Shown: piece by piece, positions 23,365-36,105 of the stretch
Layout of the letters: each line of letters starts with the position of its first letter
How positions within the stretch are numbered: position 1 is the first letter of the stretch
Assembly (NCBI GenBank): GCA_954871525.1
Contig: OX940864.1
Location: 19,648,001-19,712,000, forward strand
Direction of reading: 5' to 3'
DNA length: 64,000 nt
Origin: Parietaria judaica
Lineage: Eukaryota > Streptophyta > Magnoliopsida > Rosales > Urticaceae
The notes under the pieces: generated by a model
The model's input: only the letters and a program-made list of their open reading frames with translations
The model's database searches: none
Told to the model about the DNA's origin: nothing
Program-made: the position numbers and the translations under genes

Positions 23365-23490
23365 ATTACTATATATATTCAGTGTAAGAACATGTGGCAT
23401 TATTGACCAAGTTAACATATATGTAAAGTGGGCACTTTTTTGAGTCTCATGGGGTTTGGACCCGCGACCTCATGAATATGTATGTAGTGG

Positions 23491-23882
23491 CAGAGCCGGC
23501 CTTGTGGGTATGTGGACTAGGCAGGGGCCTAGGGCCTCACATTTGAAGGTAAAAATTACACTAAGTTAGGGGCCTCTAAATTTGTAATAAAGGGCCCAAA
23601 TAAAAATAAACTTTAAACTTAAATAAGTACGATGAATATCTGTTTCCACTCTAATTGAATATGCCTAATATATAATATAATATTATTTCGTTGTTAGCTT
23701 GTTGCTCTTGGTTCGGTGAATGTTCTTAAATTATGTATATATATATATATATATATATACAATGTATATTATATATAATATTATATTAAACTGGATTGGA
23801 GTTATAGTGATCAATTTTGATAGCGGCTTCGAAATTATTTTTTGCCTAGGGCTAGGGCCTTAACAAATAGAGGGCCGCCATA
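23491..23882. mobile_element. Short non-autonomous hAT-like element
   Basis: Starts CAGAGCCGGCC, like the 26131-27250 element whose reverse strand starts CAGGGCCGGCC, and is similarly rich in GGGCCT motifs near both ends. Flanks TGTAGTGG (23483-23490) and TATAGTGG (23883-23890) match at 7 of 8 positions, fitting a slightly decayed 8-bp hAT TSD. The right terminus is imperfect, so the end is approximate. Contains an (AT)n tract at about 23737-23759 and no coding frame. Confidence 0.55.
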
Positions 23883-24209
23883 TATAGTGGTGTTACTGCT
23901 AGGCCAAACAAACTTGGTTTATGGTCTTCTTAAGCATACGTAAGTTTGTTACATAACAAGTGTGTATATACATAACGCTGCAAGTATTTTTTTTTTATAG
24001 TTCTTTCTGTCATTGACATTCACGTCAACGGAGTAATTTTTTTTGTCGTTTTTATTTTCCTTACGAATCTTCCTACTTGTATATTGAAGTTGTCAAATGT
24101 GGCTCTCTTTTGGAGAATGCCATAAATGGCTTGCTTTCTTTGTTGGCAAAGCCAATGACAATTCAAATATTTGATTGCTTAATAGTCGGACCATTGACAT
24201 ATCAATAAC

Positions 24210-24773
24210 TAGGGTGGTAATTTTGGGGCCGGACACAAACACGAAACGATTACGATACGATTTAAACGGGTCTGGGTCTACCGTAAATGGATCTGGGTCC
24301 AACCGTGTCGAACACGATTAACACGATTAAATAACGGGTAAAAACGGCACGAACACAATAACACGATGGGACCCAATTAGACACGATTAAGGAGCAAAAA
24401 GTTACATTTTATATACGTTATTAAGTATTTTAATACTTATTATATAGAATATTTATGTTTTTTTTACTTATTTATTACATCGTACAATTGATGAACATAA
24501 AAAAGTGTTAATAATTGTTAATTTTAGATAACATAATTAAATAAATTAAGTTAAATGAGTATTGATTGAATTAATTTAACATTTTAAAATACATGAATAT
24601 GTTAAATGGGTTAAACGGGTAGACACGATAAACACGGTATTTAAATGGGGCGGGTCTGGGTCTCATCTTCTAACACGATTAATAAATGGGGTGGGTCTGG
24701 GTCTATATAAAATAAGTAAAAAACGAGTAAGACCCGGCACGAACACGACACGAAACCCGAATTGCCACCCCTA
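24210..24773 (+). mobile_element. hAT-type MITE, family copy 1 (564 bp, TSD TCAATAAC)
   Basis: Starts TAGGGTGGTAATTTTGGGG and ends CGAATTGCCACCCCTA. Exact 8-bp duplications TCAATAAC lie at 24202-24209 and 24774-24781. The interior is AT-rich, bracketed by arms rich in ACACGA and GGGTCTGGGTC motifs. Copies 2 (26321) and 3 (60219) share these arms and the interior. No coding capacity. Confidence 0.85.
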
Positions 24774-26130
24774 TCAATAACATGACTTGTTATCTCTACA
24801 AGAAAGTGTGACAATACATTTATCTAAGATAGAAATATGGTCTATTTAATCGCAAGAGACAGTTTTGGTAGTTAGAATTTGTTGTCATTTTTGTTGATGA
24901 CCATTTTACACTTTGTTAACGTACATGTATTAGGTATCAACTAAGAAAGAATCTCAAATACAAGCGGGAGGAGTATTAACCCACTCTAACCGATAAGATA
25001 AAAAATACGTCACTCTAGACAAGATATGAGCAAAGGTATTCGCAGGTCTCAAAACTAAACTAAAACACACGTGAGAAAAGTGTTTTGACAATTCTAAACA
25101 ATCAAAGACTCACATATAAAATATATAAAATACGATAAACCAATACTAGAAGGCCGAGTATTAATAAGAACTTGAAAGTCTAACTCAAACCAACAACGAT
25201 TTAGGTTTCTCGCCTTAAACCAAAAGAGAGCTTCTTTGCGGCTTAGGGTTCCGGTTTCGCGTATAGGGAAATTTTCCCGTTGAAACTCAGCTCTTGCCAT
25301 TAATAATTTATTTGGGTTGAAAATTTTGGTCCCAAATATTTGTTTACCCCTGTTTTGCTAAAGAATCGTTTTTAATCTATATTTAACTTATTAATCGAAT
25401 TATTTTCAAAAATCAGAACGGCTTGTTTCAATTCGGCCAAGATTCTTCGAAAAACCATGACATACCGAGTCAGCGGCGGATCCACGGCCAACGCTGGGAT
25501 GGCCGTGGCCCCCCCCAGACTTTTCGATATTAGTGTAGTTAGACACTCCGGGCCGTTCCGGCGACTATTTTGTAGTCTCGACTCAACCTTGCGGCCCCCC
25601 CTACCATTTCGCGTTTCTCGTAAGCTATATCTTTCTTTCTTCACCTCTCCGCCATTGACGAGCATCTGTGTTTTCCGACGAGCATTTTTCATTCTTTCTG
25701 CTCTGGACTCATCACGATGGAGAAGGAGAATAAAGTAGATATTACTATTTTGCCCTTAAGTCTTGATATTATTACGATAAAACTTGACAACCTTTATTAG
25801 TAGTTTTCAAATTACAATATTACCCTTATAATTTGAAATTATTACACAAGACTCAGTAAAACTTGCCCATTGGATGATAGGATCTACCTAATTGTATAAT
25901 TCAAAGCCTTAGTAATTGATGTTTTAATGATTTTTTAATTCACTATAAAATATATGTAATATAATCTATAGTGATTAATACTTTAATAGTGTTAAATAAA
26001 AAAAATCGAAAACTACTTGATAAATCCGCCAAATAAAATTTTTCTTATGATTTTTGGTTTGTAATTTTTAAACATTAAATGATATAAAAGTAAATGAAAT
26101 TGACAAACGATTTATTTTTGCACATACCTA

Positions 26131-27250
26131 CACTCCCGGCCTCGTCATAAGGCAAGAGAGGCAGATGCCTTGGGCCTAATTTTTTTTGGATTTTTTAACC
26201 TTAAATGAGGGGGCCCAAAATATTACTCATAGGGTCCAAAAAAATAATTAAAAAACTATGCTACGGTTTGGGTTTTATTGTGTAAAACCCTCAATCTTCT
26301 TATGCAAGTCAGTAACCAACTAGGGGTGGCAATTTGGGGCCGGACACGAAACACGAAACAGTTACGACACGATTTAAATGGGCTTGGGTCTACCATAAAT
26401 GGATCTGGGTCCATCCGTGTCGAATAAGATTAGCACGATTAAATAACGGGTAAACACGGCACGAACACGATAGAACGATGGGTCCCAATTAGACACGATT
26501 AAGAAACAAAATGTTGCCTTTTATGCATTTATATATGTTATAAAGTGTTTTACTACTTATTATATATGACATTTATATTTTTTTAATTTATAAATTACAT
26601 TGTACAACTGATAAACATACAAAATTGTTAGTAAATTTTGAAATTTTAGATCATATAATTAAATAAATTAAGTAAAATGAGTGTAATTAAATTAATTTAT
26701 AATTTTAAAATATGTGAATCTGTTTAATGGGTTAAACAGATGAACATGATAAACACGCTATTTAAATGGGGCGGGTCTGGGTCTCATCATCTAACACGAT
26801 TAATAAATGGGGCGGGTCTGGGTCTACATAAAATAAATAAAAAACGATTAAGATCCGGCACGAACACGACACGCAACCCGAATTGCCACCCCTGTAACCA
26901 ACCATCCCTTAAAAAAAAAAAAGAAGTCTGTAACCCACCATCGCACTAGAAGTCAAAAGGAGAGTTTAAAGTGTGCACTCTTTTTTATTTTATCTTTGAT
27001 TATGTGTTGAATGTTGATATACAAATACACTAGTGTATGGTTTATGTTTTGATTGCTGATACAAAAATAATCTAATAGATAATTGATTTATTAGAAGGCA
27101 GGGTTTAGGTATTTAAATTAGATAATAATAATTGTATTTTTTTATAACGTGTTTTTAGGATTTTATGTCATGAGTTCATTTCGAAGATCAAAGTCGGGGC
27201 CTTAAAATAAGACTTCGCCTCGGGCCTCCCGCTCCACAGGGCCGGCCCTG
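26131..27250. mobile_element. Middle nested hAT-type element (TSD CATACCTA)
   Basis: Inserted in the 25471 element. Left end CACTCCCGGCCTCG; right end on the opposite strand CAGGGCCGGCCCTG, so the TIR is weak but both share a GGCC core and GGGCCT-rich sub-ends. Exact 8-bp duplications CATACCTA lie at 26123-26130 and 27251-27258. It is itself split by the MITE at 26321-26894; without that it is about 538 bp. No coding frame. Confidence 0.8.
26321..26894 (+). mobile_element. Innermost nested hAT-type MITE, family copy 2 (TSD TAACCAAC)
   Basis: Starts TAGGGGTGGCAATTTGGGG and ends CGAATTGCCACCCCTG, 574 bp. Exact 8-bp duplications TAACCAAC lie at 26313-26320 and 26895-26902. Closely similar along its length to the 24210-24773 copy. 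It is the youngest layer of the nest. Confidence 0.9.
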
Positions 27251-27393
27251 CATACCTATAAAGCTAAAAGAAATATGGTAACATTAAATCTTAAATATAA
27301 TATTAAAAAAACCGTAAATTTATGCTTATATGTCATTGATTTTTTTTCCGGCCCCCCCTGTCCATAAATCCTGGATCCGCCACTGTACCGAGT

Positions 27394-28638
27394 TTCATTC
27401 TATCAAATTAAAATATATAAGATTTTACCAAAACAACGTAAATGCTTCGGTACCCGATCGAAAACCGGACCCGAGCAAGAAAGTGTTACAAGAGAATCAC
27501 ATTGCAATGCACTTATCTGAAATAAAACCACGGTCATTGTTTAAAGTTTAAACGCAAAAGACAATTCAGGTAGGTGTTAGAATTTTGTTGTCGTTTAATT
27601 AAAAAAAGAAGAAAGAAAGAAAGAACATTAGTATCAAGCACGTGCAACACGCACATGTTAACTCCGTCCACCTTCCCACCTTGATTACCCTTCCCAATAC
27701 CAAAATACGTGAACTACCCTCACTGACAAGGACAAATTAGTAATCTCCACCTACAGCAGCCAATTAAAAGCTCGTTCACTTCAAGACAAGAGAGCAACGA
27801 GGAGGTGGTGGCCCGAGTCCACAAGTCATAACTGCTCAAGCCCGTGACACCTGGACTAAGTGAAATTCCGGAAACACCCTTCCCCACACAGCAAAATTCT
27901 CACGCCCTTCGGTGGGGGCAGGCCCGTAATTAAGTGAAAGTTGGGGGGGTAGAAAGGGAGTTTAGTTGCAGGAATACCTATTTATTGCGTTTTCATTAGC
28001 TGTTGAGGAAGAAGATGAGTGAAGGTTTTTTATTTTCTTTATATCCAAACAGCTTCGAGCTTCGAAGTCTCCGAGAAAACGATTTTGAATCCTCCATTGA
28101 TTGCTTTCAGGATTGGATTTTTTGGGGGGACTCCACGGAAGAAGATCATCATCGTCACCTACCTCATAAATTCTTGATTTCTGACCTGTCTCAATATGGG
28201 CCAATTTCTTTTTAAATTTTAAATTTTGATTCGCTCGAACTCAGTTTCTTGAAGCTCTGCCGATTTCGGTCTCCAATCTGTTCAGCTTGACGCTGCCTGG
28301 TACGCTTTCTCTTCTTGAGGAATTTCGGTTACGATGAAGTGATTCGCTCCAAGTGTAGCTTGTAATGTAATTTCTCTAGGATTAGCTCTTTGATTGGTTA
28401 CCGATGAACTGATCAAAGCGTTTGAGAATTTGTTCTGTGATCTTCTTTAGTTTCAATGAGAGTCAGTCTTCCACCGTGGATGATTAGTTGATGGCGTTTG
28501 GTTTCTGTGTTCAGGTTCGGGAGAGGAATGTGAATCTTGATTATTATAAAGAGCTTGGTGTATTCCGAAATGGTGAAATTGATCTCGTTCGTATCGGAAA
28601 TTTGAGTACTTTGAGCACTCGAGTTGTGCTGGGGCAAG
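27394..28638 (+). other. Upstream and 5' UTR region of the phosphatidate phosphatase gene
   Basis: AT-rich to about 27640, then a G+C-richer stretch (27640-27960) that looks like a promoter. The 5' UTR, possibly with an intron, probably lies within 28000-28638 and contains pyrimidine-rich stretches near 28230-28320. No splice pair is certain, and the small frames here have no domain. Confidence 0.45.
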
Positions 28639-31600
28639 ATGAATGTCGTGGGTAGGGTTGGGAACTTAATCACGACTGTTACGATACCGTTTCATCCCTT
28701 CGGTGGGGCTGTTGACGTCATCGTCGTGAAACAGCCAGATGGGTCGTTTCGAAGCACGCCTTGGTACGTCAGATTTGGGAAATTTCAGGGCGTTTTGAAA
28801 ACCTCGGAGAAGTTTGTTCGAATCTCCGTCAATGGTGTCGAGGCCGATTTCCACATGTACCTTGATAACTCTGGCGAGGCCTATTTCATCAAGGAGGTTG
28901 ATGTTGGAAGCGACACAAACGGGGTCTACGACAATTCAGATAACATTGAGTTCAGTAGCGTAAATGGTGATTTTCCGCCGAGCGAGAATGAGAATATCGG
29001 TGATATTCACAGATTCGAGCATAGCATTTCTGATACCGGAGTTGCTAAGCTGAAGCGTGAAGAGGGGTTAGAAAGGGCTAAATCTGAAGGTGATCGAACT
29101 TATTATGAGTTCCAAGATGGACAATCTTCTCTTGATGAAGCGTATGCTAACTTGGATGAAGATAATATCGTGGAGTCAGAGAATTTGGATTCGGAAGTCG
29201 TGTTGGTGAGCGTGGATGGTCATATCTTGACTGCTCCTATAGTATCGTCAGAACAGAGTTCAGAAAATGTGCAATCAAGCACACCCAAATTTCATCCCGG
29301 TCCCTGTGAGGAGGCAGAATTCTCTGACGGAAAGAACGTTCAAAATGTTTCGGCCGTTGACTATATAAGTCAGCTTGAGAATGCTTCTGGTGTCAACGAC
29401 GATAATGGTAGTACAGGACATCATCTAGCTGTTTGTGAAGGAGAGGATGATCATGCCTGTCAACTTACTGGAACTCGCGATATAGCGGTCAGTGAAGGGG
29501 CTATTGAAGGCCAAAGTGGTAAAAGCTTTTGTGAGGTTGAAGATACTGTTCTTGGAAATCCGAGTTTGTCAATGGATATTCAAGGTTCAACAGATTCTCT
29601 GTGTGATGTTCAGGTGGATGATGGAATTGAAGATGAAAGGCCATCTCCTACATGCAGTTCCGTTTCACTTAACAATTGTATCACCACGGAATTTCAGACC
29701 GAAGATTCGCCTAAATCTGTGAACGAAATTTTAGAATCGAAGGATGATTTCTTGAGAGCTTCAGAGAGTACAGCAAACTGTGAAGGCTCGAGTAACGGGT
29801 TGATGGAGTCACCAACAGAAACTTATGATGAAGTGTCACAGTCTCATACAAAGACAAGTGAGATCCTATATCTTTTCTGTGAAAATTTATTGGGGTTTTC
29901 TTTTCGTTCCTTGATTATAAACATTTTTTTAAAATATTTTTTCTGCAGATTTCGAGATCTCTCTTTGTGGGAACAAAGTCTACCCGGGTATGGGATTAGA
30001 AGCAGCTTCTGAAGCGTTTAACGCACATCTTGTATCGGCAGAGGAATTCAAAACTTCCTTCTCAACGATTCTTAAAAATAATAACTTGATTATTCGGTTT
30101 AAAGGCCAGTACTTTACTTGGGAAAAAGCTGCTCATATAGCTCTCGGAATAGCCGCTTTCGGTTTAGATGATTTGACCGTTGAAATCAAAGATGCAATTC
30201 CCGTTGAAACCAAAACCGATGTTTCTCAATTGTCATCCACTCCGACTGGAAGAAGCTGGAGGTGGTCAATCCCTTTCAGAAGAGTCAAAATGGTTGAGCC
30301 CGCTAACAGTATTTCATCGAATGAAGATGAGTTTGTTGATTCTGAATCGGTTTTACCTGGCTCGGTAGAAGACGAGTCAAATCACAATGAATCCCCTCGC
30401 AAACAATTCGTGCGTACAAATGTTCCCACGAGTAAGCAGATAGCATCTTTGAACCTGAAAGATGGTCAAAATATCGTGACTTTCAGCTTTTCCACTCGCA
30501 TCTGGGGAAAGCAAGAGGTTAGTCCTGTACTTCTCAAAAAAAAAAAAAAAAAAAACCAAAACAGAAAACAGAAAACAAATTGGAGAAAATAGTTGGAAAG
30601 TTTTTTAAGTATTTTCCTTCTTTGTAGGTTGAAGCACATATGTACTTGTGGAAATGGAACGCACGAATTGTGATTTCCGATGTTGATGGCACAATAACCA
30701 AGTAAGACATCTTTGGTTTTCATGCTTTGAGGATCGGTATGATAAGATTTCAAATTTTCAACAATAAATTGCTCAATATTATTGATTTTTTTTTTTATAC
30801 CTTAGTCATAAGAAGAAAATCACGTCGAACTAAAGAAACTGTTAATGAAGTAAAACATTCTACTTGAGTCATTATATGACTTATTAGGTGTAATTACTGT
30901 CATCGATTTCATGATTAGGATTTTAATTATAACTTTTTGATATGACAGGTCAGATGTTCTAGGTCAGTTCATGCCTTTGTTTGGAAAAGATTGGTCGCAA
31001 TCTGGGGTAGCTAAGCTTTTCTCTGCAATTAAGGTATTTCATCCCCTTTTTTGTTATCCGAAATCACAATTTGTACCACGAGCAATTTAATCGTACTTGC
31101 TAATCGTCTTGGTAGCTTAGCTTTTGTATGATCTGAATCAAATATCGAATATCCATTAAGCGTTTGATACACGCTCGGGATTGGATCTCGTGGTGGGACC
31201 CCTGACGACGATGAAGAACAAAGTCTCAACCAAAATTCAGTCGCTGTTGCCCAATTTTTTCTATAAGTTAGATGATTTTCATCAATTCCAAAATACCCAA
31301 TTATATAGCTAGGTCATGCAAGGCTAAAAATGGAAATAAACTTAATTAGCTAATTATCAAATACATAAAAGACCTAATTAAATAAAATAGCATAGTTACT
31401 ATAAAATCTTCCCTAAGCCTAGGCAGGTGGCCCTTGGCTGGTTCTTCCTTGGGCCGAGCCAGGCTCGTGGTGTGGGTTACCGCAAGACGGAACCCTAACA
31501 TCATTTACTGTATCTTTGAGTACAATGAACAGTGTAATATCGACTGTTTTCTAATACATGCCAAATAGTATAGTTGTATCGATCACAAAATATTATCCTC

Positions 31601-32805
31601 TATTTACAGGAAAACGGGTACCAGCTACTATTTCTTAGTGCACGGGCTATCGTTCAGGCATATCTAACGAGAAGCTTTCTCTTCAACCTTAAACAGGTGC
31701 CCTCTTATTGGACTTTGTTTATCATCTCAATAAAGTTTGTTTTATCGCATCGCTGAATAAACGAAAAATACCATGTGCAATCTGATTGAATTTAAGAAAT
31801 TAAATTTATTTTTTTCTTCGGTTTTTCTAAGAAATTATTTTTTCCACTAAACAAACAGGATGGGAACACTTTACCCAATGGGCCTGTTGTAATTTCGCCC
31901 GACGGATTGTTTCCTTCATTGTACCGCGAAGGTGAGATCTTAGGAAGATCTCTGCTTCGGGTTTTCCTCGAGTTCTATTGGATCTATTGATTTGATAATT
32001 GGTCTGTTTTTGTTTTTTCAGTGATTAGAAGAGCTCCTCATGAATTCAAGATTGGATGTTTAGAAGTGATTCCCAACAGCCTAAATTCTAATTGCGTTTT
32101 GGAACTCATCATTATTATGGTCTCTTATGCCGTTTAAATGTGTTTCAGGATATCAAAAAGCTTTTCCCTTCTGATTACAACCCGTTCTACGCTGGATTCG
32201 GAAACAGAGACACGGATGAACTTAGCTACCGGAAAATTGGGATTCCAAAGGGGAAAATATTCATTATCAACCCTAAGGTATGGATTCAAACTAGAATTTC
32301 GCCCAAATAGATGAACATGGGCACTTCACTATCGAAATTCACCGAACGAATAATCTCTAGACTCCCAATAAATTTATGCAATAATAGAACCCTAACCATG
32401 GCTGCTGACATTAATTAGAATCCCTAATTACCGTAATATGAAACGATCTTGCTTAAAAAATTACAGGGTGAGGTGGCGATTAGCCATCGCATCGACGTCA
32501 AGTCGTACACTTCTTTACACACTCTGGTCAACGACATGTTCCCTCCAACCTCATTGGTCGAGCAGCTGCAGGTAAAAAAAGTAGTACTATCTCAAACTCG
32601 ATAACGTTTCCTTTCCGATAATTTCAATTAGTATATTAATTTTTCTCGTTTAGGAATTTAATCCTACGAGCTGTGCTTTACGTTTTCTGCATTGTTCGAT
32701 GAAAAAGCCACTGAGAGTGAGTTCGTTTTTTCCGCGTTGATTGTACAGGAAGACTACAACTCTTGGAACTTTTGGAAAGTACCGTTGCCAGACGTTGAGC
32801 TTTAA
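28639..32805 (+). CDS. PAH: Lipin-type phosphatidate phosphatase (PAH)
   Basis: Mg2+-dependent phosphatidate phosphatase: dephosphorylates phosphatidate to diacylglycerol at the ER, feeding galactolipid and triacylglycerol synthesis and restraining phospholipid synthesis. Ten coding exons: 28639-29857, 29949-30517, 30628-30701, 30949-31033, 31610-31696, 31859-31931, 32022-32065, 32149-32277, 32467-32571, 32749-32805. Phases close to 813 codons plus stop. The N-lipin domain opens [11 protein letters not shown] with [13 protein letters not shown] and [16 protein letters not shown] long acidic variable region follows. The C-lipin catalytic domain contains DVDGT (residues 614-618, the DXDXT haloacid dehalogenase nucleophile), [27 protein letters not shown] and [11 protein letters not shown]. 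The C-terminus carries the [10 protein letters not shown] tail. The stretch after GNLI looks several residues shorter than in Arabidopsis PAH1. PAH1 versus PAH2 cannot be settled here. Confidence 0.95.
31052..31500 (-). mobile_element. Candidate LTR-like insertion in intron 4 of PAH
   Basis: Intron 4 (31034-31609) is far longer than its neighbours. It contains a segment starting TGTTA and ending TAACA, with a GC-rich part at about 31400-31500 (on the minus strand beginning TGTTAGGGTTCCGTC). Edges and composition fit a minus-oriented solo LTR of about 449 bp, but 5-bp flanks do not match (TTTTT against TCATT). Identity and edges are uncertain. Confidence 0.35.
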
Positions 32806-32882
32806 AGTTTGACTATGCTGTGGTTTTGACCCAGGATGAAATAACCTATGTAGAGATTACACATTCTTGGTGTTTTTGATGC

Positions 32883-32888
32883 AATAAA
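32883..32888 (+). promoter_or_regulatory. Probable polyadenylation signal of PAH
   Basis: AATAAA lies 78 bases after the stop codon in AT-rich sequence. Plant signals are loose, so this is likely but not certain. Confidence 0.45.
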
Positions 32889-35140
32889 TAGGAAGAGTTA
32901 GAGAGAACAATTGAAATTGGTGAATTGTACAATTTTGTAGTAATTCAAACAATTGGTCACCCACACTACACAGATATACAACACTCTTTTTACTCGCTTT
33001 CAATTCTGAGTTTATCTGCGACTTGTCGTTTCTTTCATGCTGATCCTTCTAGAAAATGACACAAGCCGCGTTTGAGATCAGGCTAGTGCCAAGTTTTCAT
33101 GTCGTTTTTATGGTGAAGATTGATTTACATTCGAAACTTGAAAGTACCAAAAGCAAGGGAATAGTCGCGGACCTACACAGTTTATTTAGACACGACGACG
33201 GATTTCTCATCGAGCTACCGGCTTCTGCTACATTTATAATTAGCCTTTACGCGGAGCATCTCTCTTGGTCCTATAGCACTTTCATCCTGCGAAACGGACT
33301 TTGAATCTCACACATGTTAAGAATCACGAGTTTTCACTAAAGACTAATTTAATCCACAAAGAACTTGTAATATTATCAAGTTCTTGTAACTTTCTCATGC
33401 ATGATTTTTAACATGGCTCTGTTGGTTCACTAAGAGCCAAATCGTTCCAATTTGATAAATTCTATAACTATATTAACTATCATGGAATTTCATCTTAAAA
33501 CTAATCGATTTTACCTTCTTAAATGGATTTTAATGTCTTTCAAGGTCAAAATCGTTGATGCATGAAATTAAAGATGACGAGAATTGCTAATTGGGTCACT
33601 GAAAATCTTAGGAGGAGAGTTCGAATCATGTCTTTTAATGAAATTTTAATACTATTACATTTTTTTTTATAATTTTTTTTAATCTTTTTTCACGTGAGAT
33701 ATTTAAATCTATTGATGAGTTGCGAGTTTGACGAGTTTGAAAAGGACTAGTGATAACTAGTGGCTGCCTAAACATCGCAGTCCAAATAATTGATGTCGTA
33801 ATTGCCATCTCACTCTGAAATCGATGTCGTTTGCCAGGAAGCATAAGCATGGTCTATGGAGATCACATTCGTCGCTTCTTGTCGTTTTAGTACTATCCGT
33901 ACAATCCTCATTAGTTTTCTGTTGTGGAAACTGAAACTTCGAGTTAACTGTACTATCGGGTTTTGATCTTCGAAAATCGGGTACTGGTCTGGGTTCTAGC
34001 TTCAAATGAATCCTTTTTTTTTTTAACCAAGAACCGGGTTGCTCTAAGAAATTAATAAGGTTACTTTTAGATCAAATTAAAATAACGTAGAATATAAACT
34101 TTACATAATAAATTGTTTAGACTTAAATCATGATAAAGAGATAATAGCGGCAGAACCGTAGAGGTATTCAAGTTTTGACTAATTGAAACGACATAAGTTC
34201 AAAGTGAAAAATAACGACAAAAGTACTTAAAGTCAATAAATATGAGGCGACACATTTTTTATCTAATTTTTTTCTCATTGAATTAAACTGAGAGAAGATG
34301 ATAGATAGTTGGATGAACACGTGTGTATCTTAAATATGATCCTTAATAGCATTATGCTAAAAAATTGACCAACGTTCATAAAATGATTGGGCAGAAAAAT
34401 GTTTCACCTCACATTTGTTGACTATATATACATATGTTTGCCACTATTTTTTTCACTTTAGACTCATGCCCTCTCAATCAAAATTTAAGTAATACTTTTA
34501 CTGCGATTACTAAATCGATTCGGAAACCGGACAGCCCGGTTTTGTGAGCTTTGGCCATGTACCATGGTCTGTCATCAGTGTTTGGAGACCACTTTTGTCG
34601 ATTGCTGTCGTTTTGTGGAAACTGAAAGTCCGTATGAAGTAAGTAGTTGACGCGTTCAAGTGGTACGTGGTGTCTCCATCAAACATGCTCTGCTTCCTTG
34701 GCCACTTGAACACTATGCACCGCAGGCTTCACTGGCTGATGTGCGACCTATGACCCTGCAATTTGAGCCCTTTTAAACCCCTTTGAAAACTACTTGAAAG
34801 AGCTCTATACGACCCACAAACGAGCTATCATCTATCCAAAAGTGATAGGCTTTGTCGTCTTTTATGTCATTATACATTACACTTCCTTGGTGATAAGCAT
34901 AATTGTCTCGTTGGAATTCAAGTACCACGGTTAGTTTAGCGAACAAGAAAGAGATAACCATAATAGTACTTATCTTGATTAAAAAAAAAATGCAATTATA
35001 AAGAGATGGCAATATCAAGAGGGGCCAAATTTGACCCTTTCATATGGAGGAGTTAGAAAAACCCTACTCAATGTTTAAGATTTTCTTTTTTTAATTTCAT
35101 TTCAAATCTATGTTTTATAAACTATGGTTTTTATTAGGTG

Positions 35141-35223
<83 letters not shown>

Positions 35224-36105
35224 CTAAGTGCTGTTTTAAATCACGCGTCATTTTTTGGTTTTCTGTACGGATAATATGGCACTTGAACCCTCATGGGAAT
35301 TAACAGGTAGGTGAGGAGTGAGGACGGAATGCTAATGAAGTATAAATAACTTATATTATAATATATAGGAAAAAAAAAGAGATTATAAAATTACACTAAT
35401 CAAAATAACTCTGGCATACATGTAGGCGTCGCTGTTAAGTTCGCTATTCTTAACGGCTAGGTGAGGATGGAATTCTAAGGAACTATAGTAACTTAGGTAT
35501 CTATGTTCAAGAAAATTATACATGCGTCAATCAAAATAAATTGGGATTCAATCTCTCCTAAAATACATTATTTTTAGTTCTTAAAATAAACAAATGAACT
35601 CGAATTTATTAAACATTATACATGTACGTAACATCATTAACTTGCTACATATTGTGTTGATCAATAGAAACTCGTCCGATAGGTTACATGCAATACAAGC
35701 TTGTCATGTTGACCAAACTCGTATACGCTACATTGTTTTTGACATAATATGTAATCAATCAATTTGGTAAATGATATTTTAATGAAGGCTTGAAAACAAT
35801 TAGCATCTCATTGTTTGTGCATGCAAGAGCATCTTAGACCTATTCTATTATACGACGAAAATCTTTGGTTTTTGTTCACAAAAGTCTAGTAATAATAGAC
35901 GACAAACGATAAAAGCCAAGGCAGGCAGTTAAAAGCATTGGGTGAATAAGTTCTATTATAATATTTTTCATTAATGTGCGTGAATTCTACCATAAAAATA
36001 TTATTTTCTATCTATACTACAGAAGATTAATTAAGATAAAGAAATTATGAAAATTTTGAGCTTATGATATAATATATTTCTCTCTCTCTCTCTATATATA
36101 TATAT
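32889..36105. other. Intergenic, AT-rich, no gene recognised
   Basis: Open frames (33056-33304 plus; 33635-34005 and 34510-34713 minus) show no domain. Two stretches (about 33830-33930 and 34550-34640) share loose similarity (GGTCT..GGAGA.CAC, TTGTCGTTTT, GTGGAAACTGAAA), suggesting an old repeat. An ATT microsatellite lies at 35144-35221. Confidence 0.5.
35144..35221. repeat. (ATT)n microsatellite
   Basis: About 26 TTA/ATT units with a single interruption near 35190. Confidence 0.9.

Larger units (their letters stand above)
25471..27385. mobile_element. Outer hAT-type element with two nested insertions (TSD TACCGAGT)
   Basis: Left end CAGCGGCGGATCCA; right end on the opposite strand CAGTGGCGGATCCA (13 of 14 identical). 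Exact 8-bp duplications TACCGAGT lie at 25463-25470 and 27386-27393. The span is 1915 bp, but 1128 bp of it is a later insertion (26131-27250 plus its duplicated 8 bp), leaving an original element of about 787 bp. It has no transposase frame and is non-autonomous. A frame at 25457-25738 crosses its left end and is not a gene. Confidence 0.9.

Noticed and set aside
33056..33304. 82-codon plus-strand frame after the PAH gene
   Set aside because: AT-rich context, no domain and no link to PAH exons by splice sites.
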